From Sipunculus nudus (lineage: Eukaryota; Annelida; Sipuncula; Golfingiida; Sipunculidae), in NCBI GenBank assembly GCA_026874595.1, contig CM049316.1, positions 11,522,839 through 11,586,838 on the forward strand: a stretch of DNA of 64,000 nucleotides. Direction: 5' to 3'. A program made the translations under genes and the position numbers. Below the pieces are notes generated by a model, which was not told the DNA's origin, searched no databases, and saw only the letters and a program-made list of their open reading frames with translations. Each line of letters opens with the position of its first letter. The first letter of the stretch is position 1. Of this stretch, positions 12,093 through 21,355 are shown piece after piece.

Positions 12093-15000
12093 CACAAGAC
12101 ATTTAAAAAAAATGGGTGCCTTCCAAGAGATGGACATTATTTTGTTTTGAAATTTTAGAACTATTAGTAGCGTATGACTTACTGGTTTGTGCAGCGGAGC
12201 CGATTAATTCATCAATGCTCGCTGACGCATAGGTCGTCATCTGTCAATAAACAAAAAAAAAAAACAAATGTAGTATTTGATCAAAATAGACAAGCACTTG
12301 TTTTTCACCATACAAAACTACTTACTCTTATTCAGGGGCAATATTCAAAGAATTTCCATGGCCTATAAAGAAACAACTTTTTAATAGGTCTATTTAGAGT
12401 TCATTGCCTGTTCACTTTTAAACCATCGAAGAATGAGACTGTTGATTATAGTTTCTATCCCTGGTCTTGTGTCCAATAAATTTAGAAGCAGTTGAAACAT
12501 ACATGTATCGCCAAATTACCGATCATCTTGAGCCAAAACTACAGTTAAAATAATATTCATTCCGAGGACCTGTTTTCATGACACCTGTCTAGATTGCTTT
12601 CAACCAACTAATTTTCTTCCGTGGGGAATAAAATCAGCCTTCTTTTTTCAAACTATCCAAATCCGAACATATTTATACGAAACTATGATTCAAGTGTCCG
12701 TTTTATTACAATATTACTATAATTTTCAGTTTTACAAACACTCTAGGTTTTATCATAATAATGTTGTATAAGTAGATATACTGCAATCCTGAAAGACAGG
12801 CAACAAGGTTTCACTATCCCCTGGTCTATAATCCAGCAGTCTGACACATTCATGAAACTTTCACATCAGTGCAAATTGTGTTTGGCAAGGAAACTAACAA
12901 TCATAAGTTCCTAATTACGGAACTTTTTGAAGGAACTTCAGAGATTGTTTCACCTGTCACCGTGGCCTAAAGGCACCCAACCGTGCGAAACTGAAATTAT
13001 AAGAATTAATATCGCAATTAGTTGAACTTCATTCACCTGATGAGCCGATAAGGCGCAACCGACAATAGTGATTCAGATCCAGCACATACCTTGATGGTAC
13101 GTTATATGTGGTTAACAGTTAGCTCAGTTCCTCAGTTTACACGCAACACTTTTTCCCCATTACTACTAGTCGTATGTGCAGTCGCACCTAATCTAAAATA
13201 CACGACAACCTGTAACAGCACCTACGACACCCTACGTCATCTACCAACAGCCTATGACAACACCTAGCGACAGTCTACGACAGCACCTACGCCAGTAGAA
13301 GTCAGGCTACGATCACTGGCGTCAAACAGGCTGTCATCTGAGAATTTTGAACATGTTGAAAATCTAGCGACGACAGGTAAGCGGCCACGAGTCTTTGGGC
13401 GACCTCAGGGGACTACACCCGACCATACGGGCGACACCCTGACGACCATGTGGCGACAGCCTGGTCGCTTGTAGTCGCCTGAAGAGTCGCAAGTGGGACA
13501 GCCCCATAAGTTCTCCTATGTGGTCCTGCGACCGCTCGCCCAGAAAGTCAGACGGCTCGTATGTAACCACGACCACTCGGTAGTTATCGTACGACCACTC
13601 GGTAGTTATCGTACGACACATCGTCTCGTTCAACGATAGGTGGGTAGAAATCATACGGCCAGACGTATGGTTGTATAAAATGCAGTCAGACAAGACCATA
13701 CAGTCGCAGGGGATGGGCAACTACTAGTTGTGACCAGGAAGCCGTAGGTGATCGTAGGAACGTGTTATACTCGGCCGTAAACAATACGTGGAACAAGCTG
13801 GAAAAAATGTAATTTCTGCATAAGTTTTCTGCATAACCCCCATCCTGATGCGCCCCTGAATATGCTTCACCGGACGTATGCTTTCTTAGAAGATGTTTAA
13901 TCCTGCAGCAATTTCCATTACACCAAGCCCTGGGGGACCAGTTCCACGTTATTTATTTGGGCACGCTTGAATGATCTCTCTAATACACGTGTTCCTAATA
14001 TTCTGCGAACTCGTCTATTCTTGTGATTCCTCCTTTACCGCCTCGTTTTTGCTTTTGAGAACACTATTAATTGTGTCGTCTACAGATTAACGGATAAAGA
14101 GGCTACATAATACACGTGTTGACCTCAGCCCAAATTGATATATGTAAATTACATATACAGGGATATCTCCAAGTTATAAATATATTACAAAACGGGTGGA
14201 GCGTACAGCAAAAACATCCTGGTGCAAGTTTTCAGTCATACAGCCTGAACGGTATTCATTTGGCTGGCTTACATGGATAGTTATACTGCAATTTCAATTA
14301 ATTCGCATATTGCCTGCTTCACTCTAGCAATTTATAAATTGATAAAAATTTTCAGGCAGTTTAAAATATTAACTGAAAATCAGTAAATTTATATTACAGA
14401 TTTATTTAAATGTGAAAATAATAAAATATTGTTATTAAAACAATCATACAATTTTTAATAACCTTTCATAATATTTATATTTTACTATTTACTGCAAAGG
14501 AGCAACAAAGGTACATTATTTGGATTTTCAGTTGGGACAGCCCAAAAACAAAATAAAAAATATATCATAAATCGGACTTCGCAAGGTACTTATTGTACGT
14601 CGATATTACATCGTTACACTACCAACTAAGCCGCGCAAAACAAGTTTAAGAGAGTCGTTTCGATCAGTTCAGTTGCTCGTTATTCGTTCTGAATACAAGT
14701 CTGTGACAGCGTACTTGTTAGTACGAAGATGTGAGAGTTAAGTATCATATTAACTAACAAACAAAGTTTGTAACAGTGAATATCCCTTATAACTGACTCA
14801 AGCATATCTGACATGTTCACATTTCATAACTCTCTACCTTTAAGAAAATCGTTATGTTATTTCTGTAAATCTCCTGATATTTAAGTCAATTTCTAAACTG
14901 AATAAATTTAAGCTCAAATGTTCAAATTGTTTCTTATATGTAATTTTTAAAATTGAACCAGACAGTTCGAATAGACAATTAGTCGTTTAATTAAATCACA

Positions 15001-15173
15001 TATAATATTTTGATGGCGCTAATACATATAATTGTACTGTTTATATAAGTTGTGTATTGCAGCAATTCCGAACAAAAAAGCACTAAACATAATCAGAAAT
15101 AGACTGTAGAAAGAGAATTAGGTGTTCCTACCAGAACCGTTATGAGCAGAACGATCTGCCGTGCATTACCCAT
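733..15173 (-). CDS. astacin-family (M12A) zinc metalloprotease gene, seven exons, 3' end outside window
   Basis: Secreted zinc endopeptidase. Coding exons in order are 15173-15132, 12240-12183, 11812-11719, 7383-7289, 6335-6215, 1482-1416 and 936-733. Every junction has GT/AG and every phase fits (0, 1, 2, 1, 2, 0), giving 227 residues. Seen: an N-terminal hydrophobic signal (about 1-21), a propeptide with an acidic-hydrophobic VEMDM block, a basic site KRD, the catalytic start RRWKNRTVPYII, then AINDWEKYTC, GGGCSSFVGMRGG, the zinc motif HEIGHALGFYHEQTRTDR (165-182; three His ligands, Glu general base) and the Met-turn SIMHYG (220-225). The family pattern HExxHxxGFxHE plus Met-turn identifies astacins, and the propeptide keeps family enzymes latent. 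The second half of the catalytic domain and any EGF, CUB or ShK modules lie left of position 1. Introns are full of repeats, the longest 4.7 kb. I see no inactivating change in these exons. Confidence 0.88.
1416..1482 (-). CDS. astacin exon 6: CSSFVGMRGG segment
   Basis: 67 bp: one base that completes a Gly codon, then 22 codons (CSSFVGMRGGTQALSLAPAC, then RR). The acceptor is ..gttgacAG and the donor GTTAGT. The segment matches the family stretch around the first cysteine of the catalytic domain. The cysteine just before the zinc motif is also present. Confidence 0.88.
1612..1995 (+). repeat. dispersed repeat family R1, copy 1
   Basis: It begins 'tctatatattaatagcgtaa' and shares about 370 bp with 3113-3475, including the 'gcgggcgcctct' and 'gatcccttctcaaaag' blocks. 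No protein motif is visible, so it looks like a non-autonomous mobile element. Confidence 0.65.
2266..2279. repeat. poly-G run followed by poly-T tract
   Basis: A G run of 14 lies 60 bp before a long T run (2341-2360). No coding potential is seen from 2000 to 2980 beyond these low-complexity tracts. Confidence 0.7.
2985..3112 (+). repeat. R1 repeat, partial copy immediately before a longer copy
   Basis: It starts with the same 'tctatatatt.atagcgtaa' head. It keeps only the first ~125 bp and then abuts the next head at 3113, so the two lie in tandem. Confidence 0.6.
3113..3475 (+). repeat. R1 repeat, long copy
   Basis: It is colinear with 1612-1995 from the 'tctatata' head to 'gatcccttctcaaaag', with scattered substitutions and small indels. 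It differs enough that the two copies are not recent. Confidence 0.65.
3545..3640 (+). repeat. dispersed 'ggcggatccaggat' repeat
   Basis: The motif 'gggcggatccaggat' is followed by a purine/G-rich stretch. The same head plus a G run recurs at 5990-6035 (+), 7735-7795 (-), 13800-13857 (-) and 18285-18362 (-). Confidence 0.5.
3737..3776. repeat. (AT)n microsatellite
   Basis: About 20 perfect AT units, followed by further AT-rich simple sequence to about 3840 and a C run at 3886-3898. Confidence 0.9.
4305..4395 (+). repeat. R1 repeat, short diverged copy
   Basis: The head 'tctatatatcaatat' is followed by 'ccatacggagtgccgtgatt' and 'atgctccgggttcgtccgaa', matching the first part of the 1612 and 3113 copies with deletions. 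Confidence 0.5.
4396..6214. other. intron DNA without recognisable gene
   Basis: This is inside the 4.7 kb astacin intron. Both strands were read. Open frames of up to about 100 codons (4611-4925 minus, 5317-5550 minus) show no family motif. It contains the G runs at 6019-6032 and 6139-6151 and one 'gctgatccaggat' repeat head. Confidence 0.5.
6215..6335 (-). CDS. astacin exon 5: start of catalytic domain
   Basis: 121 bp, acceptor ..taatcAG, donor GTAAGT. It encodes VHQVKLAINDWEKYTCLNFR and then QIAFQNGG, matching the family AixxWExxTCixF pattern. Two bases carry over at the 3' end to form a glycine codon with exon 6. Confidence 0.92.
7289..7383 (-). CDS. astacin exon 4: propeptide end and mature N-terminus
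   Basis: 95 bp, with a pyrimidine-rich acceptor ending tttgtAG and donor GTAAGT. It encodes SSRAVKRDG and then LWRRWKNRTVPYIISNLF. RW..xxVPY is the usual start of astacin catalytic domains. The basic VKRD stretch just before it is a plausible maturation cleavage site (inference). Confidence 0.88.
7735..7795 (-). repeat. poly-C run with dispersed repeat head on minus strand
   Basis: A C run (7735-7750) is followed by 'ccaatccctttttgtctag' and ends 'ccacccctgac'. On the minus strand it reads as the 'ggggtggat..' head plus a G run, like the copies at 3545 and 18285. Confidence 0.45.
7796..10470. other. intron DNA, low-complexity runs, no gene seen
   Basis: This is inside the 4.3 kb astacin intron. 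It contains C runs at 8695-8711 and 9491-9502 and a G run at 9057-9066. The longest frame (172 codons, 8629-9147 minus) runs through poly-G/C-derived Gly/Pro stretches and has no motif. Confidence 0.5.
10480..11130 (+). repeat. satellite-like tandem repeat with GGTGGCGCCACC palindromes
   Basis: Four diverged units follow one another. Perfect 12-bp palindromes ggtggcgccacc occur at 10680-10691, 10809-10820 and 10958-10969 (spacing 129 and 149 bp), with a degenerate first one near 10533. Between them are shared blocks 'tcaaacggttccc.agatatg' and 'catgcaaaa.tt'. Reading frames are shared between units only because the DNA repeats. Confidence 0.75.
11219..11238. repeat. (GGC)n run
   Basis: Six or more GGC units at the end of the satellite block, in otherwise AT-rich DNA. 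Confidence 0.8.
11719..11812 (-). CDS. astacin exon 3: propeptide
   Basis: 94 bp, acceptor ..aaaacCAG, donor GTACGT. It encodes MDFVHDKETVLVEMDMVYT and then KAQYEEML. The VEMDM..T..QYE pattern resembles propeptides of molluscan astacins, where an acidic residue caps the zinc. The phases lock to exon 2 (1) and exon 4 (2). Confidence 0.82.
12024..12090. repeat. (AT)n microsatellite
   Basis: An uninterrupted TA/AT tract of about 67 bp in the short intron between astacin exons 3 and 2. Confidence 0.95.
12183..12240 (-). CDS. astacin exon 2: signal peptide end and propeptide start
   Basis: 58 bp, acceptor ..tttattgacAG, donor GTAAGT. It encodes MTTYASASIDELIGSAAQT. A signal-peptidase site after ..YASA is likely. 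Its phase (0 in, 1 out) is exactly what joins exon 1 to exon 3. Confidence 0.78.
13190..13760. repeat. CGAC/CTACGAC-rich degenerate short repeats
   Basis: Dozens of 'ctacgac', 'cgacc', 'cgtacgac' and 'gtcgc' words make this block clearly richer in CpG than its flanks. A 22-bp unit occurs twice perfectly in tandem at 13570-13591 and 13592-13613. The 118-codon minus-strand frame at 13364-13720 has no known motif. Confidence 0.6.
13800..15131. other. first astacin intron, no gene seen
   Basis: AT-rich DNA with a minus-strand 'caggggcgcatcaggat' repeat head (about 13800-13857). No other supported feature. Confidence 0.45.
15132..15173 (-). CDS. astacin exon 1: start codon and signal-peptide core
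   Basis: 14 codons, MGNARQIVLLITVL, followed by donor GTAGGA. It has a short N-region with one Arg, then a hydrophobic core, as in a secretory signal. It is the only ATG I found upstream that fits the phase-0 entry of exon 2. The 5' UTR and promoter are not identified. Confidence 0.68.
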
Positions 15174-16055
15174 GTTGCTGAACCGGAGCAGGACTGTCCT
15201 TCACGCTATGCTGCGGAAGACCTCCGTGACACCTGTGTCAGTGACGGGGCCCTGTTATAACGTGGGTTTATATACCCCACGTATAGCCACGACTCCTATT
15301 TCCTTACGGTCAGGTATTTTGTAAAGACTCAAGAACGTTGTATAGCACAAAGCCCTCAAACCCCCCCCCCCCCGGGTTTCTTACAACTGTTCCTTTTCAT
15401 AATATACAGGCCAGTTGGACGCAACAGAAAACACCCGATCTTGGGTGAAGGCCATCAGCTATACTCATTGTAACCCTTACATATTATATCCATACAAAAT
15501 GAGATACAATGTTTGTACACTGGTCGCAAGGTTGTGCTTTGACGGAGGATTGGTGGGTGAAAGGACCATAGTGACCTTCTTCAGTGTAAGTCTAAGTTAC
15601 ATCTAAAGCTACAAGGGTCCACTTCTTTGTAATCTACTGACTGAGTTTCACGAGAATTTTACTTTGGGAAAAACATTTTTATTTATCTTTAAAGGATACA
15701 AGTATGACTGACAAATAATGGAAGTAGATGAAACTAGACCTTCACCCCAACATAAATGTAAGGGCAATCGCTTGCTTGCAATGGGGTCTGAGTTTCAGCG
15801 TATATGCCCTGGTTCATCCAGGGGCCCTTGAACTCACTACCAACAAATCTTTAAATACCCCTAACTCGAATTCGTATGGTATAGGTCCTTATTTGGTTTA
15901 TCCTGACTTTTCTCTCGGCTGACACGTTACAAAGTTTCTGGGTTTATGCCGTCACTCATATTTAATGTCGCATATAACTTTCGCCCGTATAATGATTGGA
16001 TGGGGAAATTTTGCAATTAAAAAAATATTATTAAGCTCTGTGTTATCACATTTAC
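15174..16055. other. upstream of the astacin gene, no gene seen
   Basis: It contains a C run at 15361-15373. Plus-strand frames at 15415 and 15728 are short and lack motifs. The astacin promoter should lie here, but I cannot point to a TATA box or initiator with confidence. Confidence 0.4.
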
Positions 16056-16059
16056 TAAA

Positions 16060-16320
16060 AGCTGCCCATTCACCAACCTTTTGAAAATGAATTTATGTGA
16101 TTTCTTTCTTCCTCTGTGTATATATTAATGATCTAAGGGTAATTCTGGTTATGAAATGTTCTTATAACGCCTCCGTGAAGGCTGTATGAACTTGTATATC
16201 AACAACGTGTTTGTAAACACAGCAATGTTTACAAACGGGAAAAACATGTAACCTAACGTTGTAGTTTGCGTGTATGTGGGGATGGAAAGGTCACTTGTTG
16301 CAAAACGCCAGTTGGGACAC
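16060..16320 (+). repeat. dispersed repeat shared with 61500-61770
   Basis: Colinear blocks include 'attatgtgatttct', 'taagggtaatt.cggttatga', 'ctccgtgaagg.tg.atgaact', 'tttgtaaacacagcaat' and 'gaaaggtcacttgt'. The paralogous copy is 45 kb away, next to the sulfotransferase cluster. Confidence 0.65.
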
Positions 16321-17067
16321 TCTGGTTTATCTGTCTTGCCTCCAGATACCCTTGTTGAATTTGTTTTGATTATTTTGACAGGCCCCCATCTATTGTACGT
16401 GTTGACATAAACAAAACAAGCAGCCTGTGTGCGGTGATATCCACGTTTTCTGGCCTATTTTATAAGCTTCAACGGGTTATTTTTAGTTTATAATGGTCAG
16501 ATAGGTGATTAGACCCCTTCAAAAACGGATTCTATCAAACCCCTCTTCCCTTTGTGTACTTTCAGAAATGGCGTGTGTCTGCACAACATACAATTAATCA
16601 CAAAGCATTTGATGAATTAGCCATATATAACAAATAAAATAAGTTGTTGTCATCTTTTTTCAGGTTAAAAAATTAAACTTGATTAATTTTATTTGATGCC
16701 TTGTCAGCTTGTTTGGATAAAATAATTAGTTCTTCTTGTAACGTTAGATTATAGGATGTTTCCTGTCAACTTACAAAAAGCACGGTTAAAATTTGCGTTT
16801 TGCACGGTTATCTGTTCTTCTCAATCTTCCTTAAAGTCTAGCCACTCTCTCTTTATACGTACCGTGAAAAATCAATTCTGAGATTCAGTCAAGTGATTAC
16901 ACACAGACAACCATTCGTACGAGAAAATTAAACAGCAAATATAACTACATGAATAATCTTAAATTTGTGTATACAAGGTTAAGGGATATTAGCAGAGATC
17001 ATTGTAAGGGAACCTGAATTTTCAGACTTGAGATTTCTGCAAGATGTAAATGGGAACATGGCTTATT

Positions 17068-17068
<1 letters not shown>

Positions 17069-17122
<54 letters not shown>
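17069..17122. repeat. (AT)n microsatellite
   Basis: Perfect TA tract of about 54 bp. Confidence 0.95.
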
Positions 17123-17124
<2 letters not shown>

Positions 17125-17298
17125 GTAATTTTATATAGGCATGAGCCTTGGTACATATGCCTTGTAGAGAGCAGCTAGTAGAACTCAAATCCCCCGAACT
17201 TGGAGACTGGTTTGAGGAATGTCACTGATGTTAGGTGTTACTATTACATTTTGGACAATTTTGAACATTCTGGTTTAACTGGGGCTGTATGCTACTCA

Positions 17299-17299
<1 letters not shown>

Positions 17300-17350
<51 letters not shown>
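17300..17350. repeat. (AT)n microsatellite
   Basis: A second perfect AT tract, 180 bp after the previous one. Frames running through it give Tyr-Ile repeats and are not genes. Confidence 0.95.
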
Positions 17351-17352
<2 letters not shown>

Positions 17353-17359
17353 TTCTTGT

Positions 17360-18270
17360 ATATAGTTAATAAATTTGTCGTTATATTATTTAAGGCTTTT
17401 GGTATCAATGTATGTGTATGTGTCTGGTCATGTGTCCATGCTGAAAGAATTCTGGGGAAGGTCCGACCCAGTCTGACCGTGACATCTATATAGCAAAGAC
17501 TGTTTCGTACATTCAGATGTGATTGTTGAAAAATAAAGAATGCTTTTGCTGACATCTAATTAACAGCGTATCCTTACTCCTAGGTTGCGAGTGCCATTGC
17601 GAGAGGTATCCGAAATGTGCGGAAGATTGAACATCGGTGCCCAATTGTGAAAGTCTCAGAAACGCCGAGACTCCGTCTACGAAAGGCTTGTTGTTCGCAA
17701 ATACACTTCAGATGCCTTTGAGCACATAGTCCAGGATGGCAGGTCCAGAATAGGGGCACTTTATAAGGAGCCCGACGGCTTTATTTAAACCCCCCCTAAC
17801 CGCTCAAGAAATCAAGCGCATCAAGACTTCTCAATGTAACCAATCGAATCAATTGAGGAGCATTGCATGGAGAATGGTCGGAACTTTCTAAAGTATTATT
17901 ACCAGGGTCAGTCTGGGGCTAACTTAGTCCAAGACACGCACCTGCCATATTTGCTTCTGTATCAATGGTATCGTGAACTACAAGATTTCTCAGAACTGTC
18001 TGAGTTCAAAAGTAATGTCTCAAATAAAATTCTTTCGGGCATGAAGGTCGTGGATAGTATCATTTCGGGCCAATATCATAGAAACCATTAGATATGAACA
18101 TATAGACTATTGTATACTAACAATGTCTGTGTCATGTCTGTAAAGTGTTGAGTGCGGGGCCTTGAACTTTGGAAACTCTATAACCCTTTTCTAACAAACA
18201 TATTTAAATCCTTGTGAGACTTCCCAGACTCCCAAACCCCCCGTCTTGCATAAGATTTGTCTAAAAGAAA
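17360..18270. other. no supported gene
   Basis: Both strands read. The frame at 17867-18091 (74 codons) has normal composition but no recognisable motif, no clear splice context and no neighbour of known function. Confidence 0.4.
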
Positions 18271-18284
18271 GGTCGTTGGTTGGG

Positions 18285-18362
18285 AGCGGGGGGGGGGGGG
18301 GGGGGAGGGGAGGGGAGGGATGGGTCTTGACCCCCAAAACCCCCCTTCTGGATCCGCGCCTG
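18285..18362 (-). repeat. poly-G run with dispersed 'ggcgcggatccag' repeat head
   Basis: A G run (18288-18305) is followed by GGGGA units and ends 'ctggatccgcgcctg'. On the minus strand this reads 'caggcgcggatccag', the same head as the copy at 3545. Confidence 0.5.
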
Positions 18363-18779
18363 CTCCCTAAATGAAGGTATACGACATGTCACTATGACTG
18401 CCAGTTTTTTATGTTATATTTTTCTCTCTGGGGAACAAATAAAATGTTCTTCCCTTGCGAATTTTAAATTTGACCATTTAGTTGTCAACAACTGTGTTCT
18501 TTATTGAATGAGCTATTCTACATTCACAAGAATTGTTCAAGTCTCTGGTTTAATGACAATTAATTAATCTCTCAGCAGTTACCGAACTATATGTATTTAT
18601 GTTACTCTAGGGAAATGATTTTACTCCGGAAATTTTTTTCCAACTGCAGAAAGGGTTGTGATCTATAGTCGACGCAATACGTAGGCATGTTAAGTAAAAA
18701 TGCTTAATAAAAAATAGCAGTTTGTGAGATCTGAAATCGAACACTGTTTTAGTCAATGTCGTAAATACAATTTAAATCC

Positions 18780-19060
18780 CTTTTTACCCTGGCCACTACC
18801 TGGCTATTTTTACTTAGTTATTTTTAACTCAGTTATGTTAAGTGCATCCTTTATTCACCTAAGCCACTTTCTCTTAGCCGTCTCACCTCATCTTTTCAAC
18901 CTCAGCCGTTTTATTACGATAATTTTTACCTCTCTTATACTTATCTCAACCTTTTACATAAGGCATTTTTATCTTAGCCGTTTTAAACATAAGCCTCTTT
19001 TCAACTTTGTCGTTTTGCTTCAGGATTTTCACCTCAGCGGCTTTATCTATTTTTTTATTT
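18780..19060. repeat. pyrimidine-rich degenerate repeat (ccttagccgtttta-like)
   Basis: The words 'ctcagccgttttat', 'cttagccgtttta', 'ctcagcggcttta' and 'ctaagccactttc' recur at irregular spacing of roughly 20-40 bp, with a strong C+T bias on the plus strand. This bias creates a 201-codon Phe/Leu/Ser-rich frame (18724-19329) that I do not regard as a gene. Confidence 0.55.
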
Positions 19061-19970
19061 TTTTTTTTTTTGCTCTTGTCTTATACTTCCGTCTATTTTT
19101 TTACCTTATGTTTTTTTCCTACTACCTAATATTTAATAAAAGTATAAATGATAAATGTTTCATTATTGTCATCAACCAAAATATATTAAGAGGTAAAATC
19201 GGTATATATATTTTCAAACATTTTGGTGCAACTTTTTCCCTTTCAATTCATTATTTCTATTTACTAAACTTTATTGAAAAATTTTTATGTTTATTTCAGT
19301 ATTTGTACTTCTTAGGTATGACATTATGAAGCTCTCTATTTTCCCTAAGCGTTTTTTTTTTTCTTTTAATTTCGGGTCACATATTTTGCGGCCTGGTTGT
19401 TACTACATTGACATATGCAGGCGAATATGTTTTTTAAACAATAATACATATAAGAATTGGTGCCCACTTAATGTGATGCTGTTTTAACTTGTCGTTTTTT
19501 ATTGCAATTTGGGTTTTTTTTTCAAAATTCAACGTGGCTTTAATAAAATACTGAAACCCCTTTTTGTTGATTTTTCATTTGCACATCTAGAAATATAAAT
19601 ATCTCAAACGTTCACTCATCTATCGTTATCATACCCTAAATAACATTTTCAGAAAACAATTATAATGTTCCTTAACTGATTTGTAAATATAACACTTATT
19701 GTTTTCTTAATTCTAAACAAGAAGGGGCCCAGGGTTACTCTGCGGTGCAGGATTCAAATTGAAAACATTGCAGTTGACCTGATATTTTGATAAATATAAA
19801 TTTTCAAATCCTTTTTTTTTATGCCTTTTTGCTCAATAATTTTTAATCCTGATACAAGACTTAATTAATAAAATAAAGTAATAACTTAACTAATACTGCT
19901 AAAATATTAAAGAAATATAATAGTATCATCTGCATCCTGAGCTTTTTTAGATCAACTGTTTTGTTAATCT

Positions 19971-20198
19971 TTACTTTTTACTACTTCCTGTTCTCATAAC
20001 ACTTGCTAGTAATGCTATACCCAAAACAAATATAACAGGGGCGACATTGCATGGACAACCTTGTCTCACTCCTCTAGAAACCAGTAGCCAGTGTGCTAGC
20101 CCTGTCTGGGCGTTAGTATTTACGTTTGCTACCAAATTGCCTAAATAAAACGTAATGCCATGTACCGATAGACATAACTCAGTGCCAGCTCTTATCAC
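19971..20198 (-). pseudogene. non-LTR retrotransposon reverse transcriptase fragment
   Basis: The minus frame contains SRGVRQGCP followed by a hydrophobic FVLGIALLASVMR block. This is the RT region where LINE enzymes carry RGVRQGCPLSP..LF...E.LA. Stop codons follow directly at about 19971 and the upstream sequence is broken, so only a decayed internal piece remains. The YADD box is not seen. It belongs to the many dead LINE copies here. Confidence 0.7.
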
Positions 20199-20851
20199 TA
20201 AATAATTCGCCAGACGTTGTAATATAATCTGCCGCGAGGTAGTAGTACCTATTCTAAGCGTTGCGACACAGCAAGAGTAAGTTGGATGTCGCTGATAGTG
20301 GGAAAAATTGTTTTAAACATTGCATCGACTGGGCCAGTCTACAAGTATACCGCATCCGCTTAATGTGCAGGTAACTAAGCAACTGGTCTGCAGACGGCAC
20401 ACCGCATTTCTGACAGTTATCTTATAGTTGGAAAGTTCAGATACATACAAAATCAGGAATATACTCTTACGAATATTTCGCAAGAGTCGACCATAAAATT
20501 ACCCCTCCTCGAAACATCATGCCTTACACTCAAATTAAAGTAAATCAAGCTCAATCTTAGTTTTATCAAAGCAGGACATTCGGGCCTAAACAACAGCCGA
20601 AGATAATGATTTTTAGACATGCAGAAGTATTTGTTTCAGAGCGCATGGTGTTCCGGATTATAATTAAACATTGCTCACTGTTTCAACGTGAAAACCACCT
20701 GCAGCTGTGCATCTACTCTACGTAGCTAGGTGCATGATATCAGACACCTTGACCGTTCAAAAGTCGCGAACAGGTTGTGCAGTATTGCAAAGGTCTAAAG
20801 CTCGTCTTATCGAAGTGATGTAAATACCCGCAGGCAGGGTAATAACATTTG

Positions 20852-20937
20852 GGACAACTTATATACATTGTCTGTCATATGTCAAATATGTATTGGACAA
20901 CTTATATACATTGTCTGTCATATGTCAAATATGTATT
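20852..20937. repeat. perfect 43-bp tandem duplication
   Basis: Copies at 20852-20894 and 20895-20937 are identical, which points to a recent duplication. Confidence 0.9.
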
Positions 20938-21159
20938 TTAATTAAGTATAAGGTTTAAAAAAAGTATTAGGTTTCTAGCATATATTTAACCTAAACCAGG
21001 TGTAGATATATAAAAAATCATAGTAAACTCAGAAATAGAACCAGATCTACAGTTATTAATATATATCATTTCCAATTTATAAATATTATTCTCTGAATAG
21101 CAGGGGGATGATTACGGAAGCGTATTGCTGACACCTGGAAAAAGAAAAAATAAAGTATT

Positions 21160-21235
21160 TATATCGTACGTACGAGATCCCGTACTTCGTACGTACGACA
21201 TATTATCTCGTACGTGCGACATAGTAAATCTTACG
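21160..21235. repeat. 'cgtacgtacga' palindromic repeats
   Basis: tcgtacgtacgaga, cttcgtacgtacgacata and ctcgtacgtgcgacata occur within 76 bp. Each is self-complementary at its core. Confidence 0.6.
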
Positions 21236-21281
21236 GATCTGATTCATAGATACACAACAGGCCAACTGATATTTATATTAG

Positions 21282-21282
<1 letters not shown>

Positions 21283-21352
<70 letters not shown>
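21283..21352. repeat. (AT)n microsatellite
   Basis: About 70 bp of perfect TA repeat. Confidence 0.95.

Positions 21353-21355
<3 letters not shown>

Noticed and set aside
13040-13130. Extra astacin exon suggested by a GTATGT donor on the minus strand near 13092
   Set aside because: All three frames before the donor are closed by stops, and exons 1 and 2 already join in phase without it.
13364-13720. 118-codon minus-strand ORF
   Set aside because: It lies in the CGAC-repeat block. The repeats give Arg/Ser-rich frames and no domain is recognised.
17200-17555. Tyr-Ile repeat proteins on both strands
   Set aside because: These are translations of (AT)n microsatellites. The same applies to 21125-21382 and 22621-22866.
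18724-19329. 201-codon plus-strand ORF, Phe/Leu-rich, could look like a multi-span membrane protein
   Set aside because: Hydrophobicity comes from a C+T-biased repeat and T runs. No family motif, no splice context, no charged-loop pattern.
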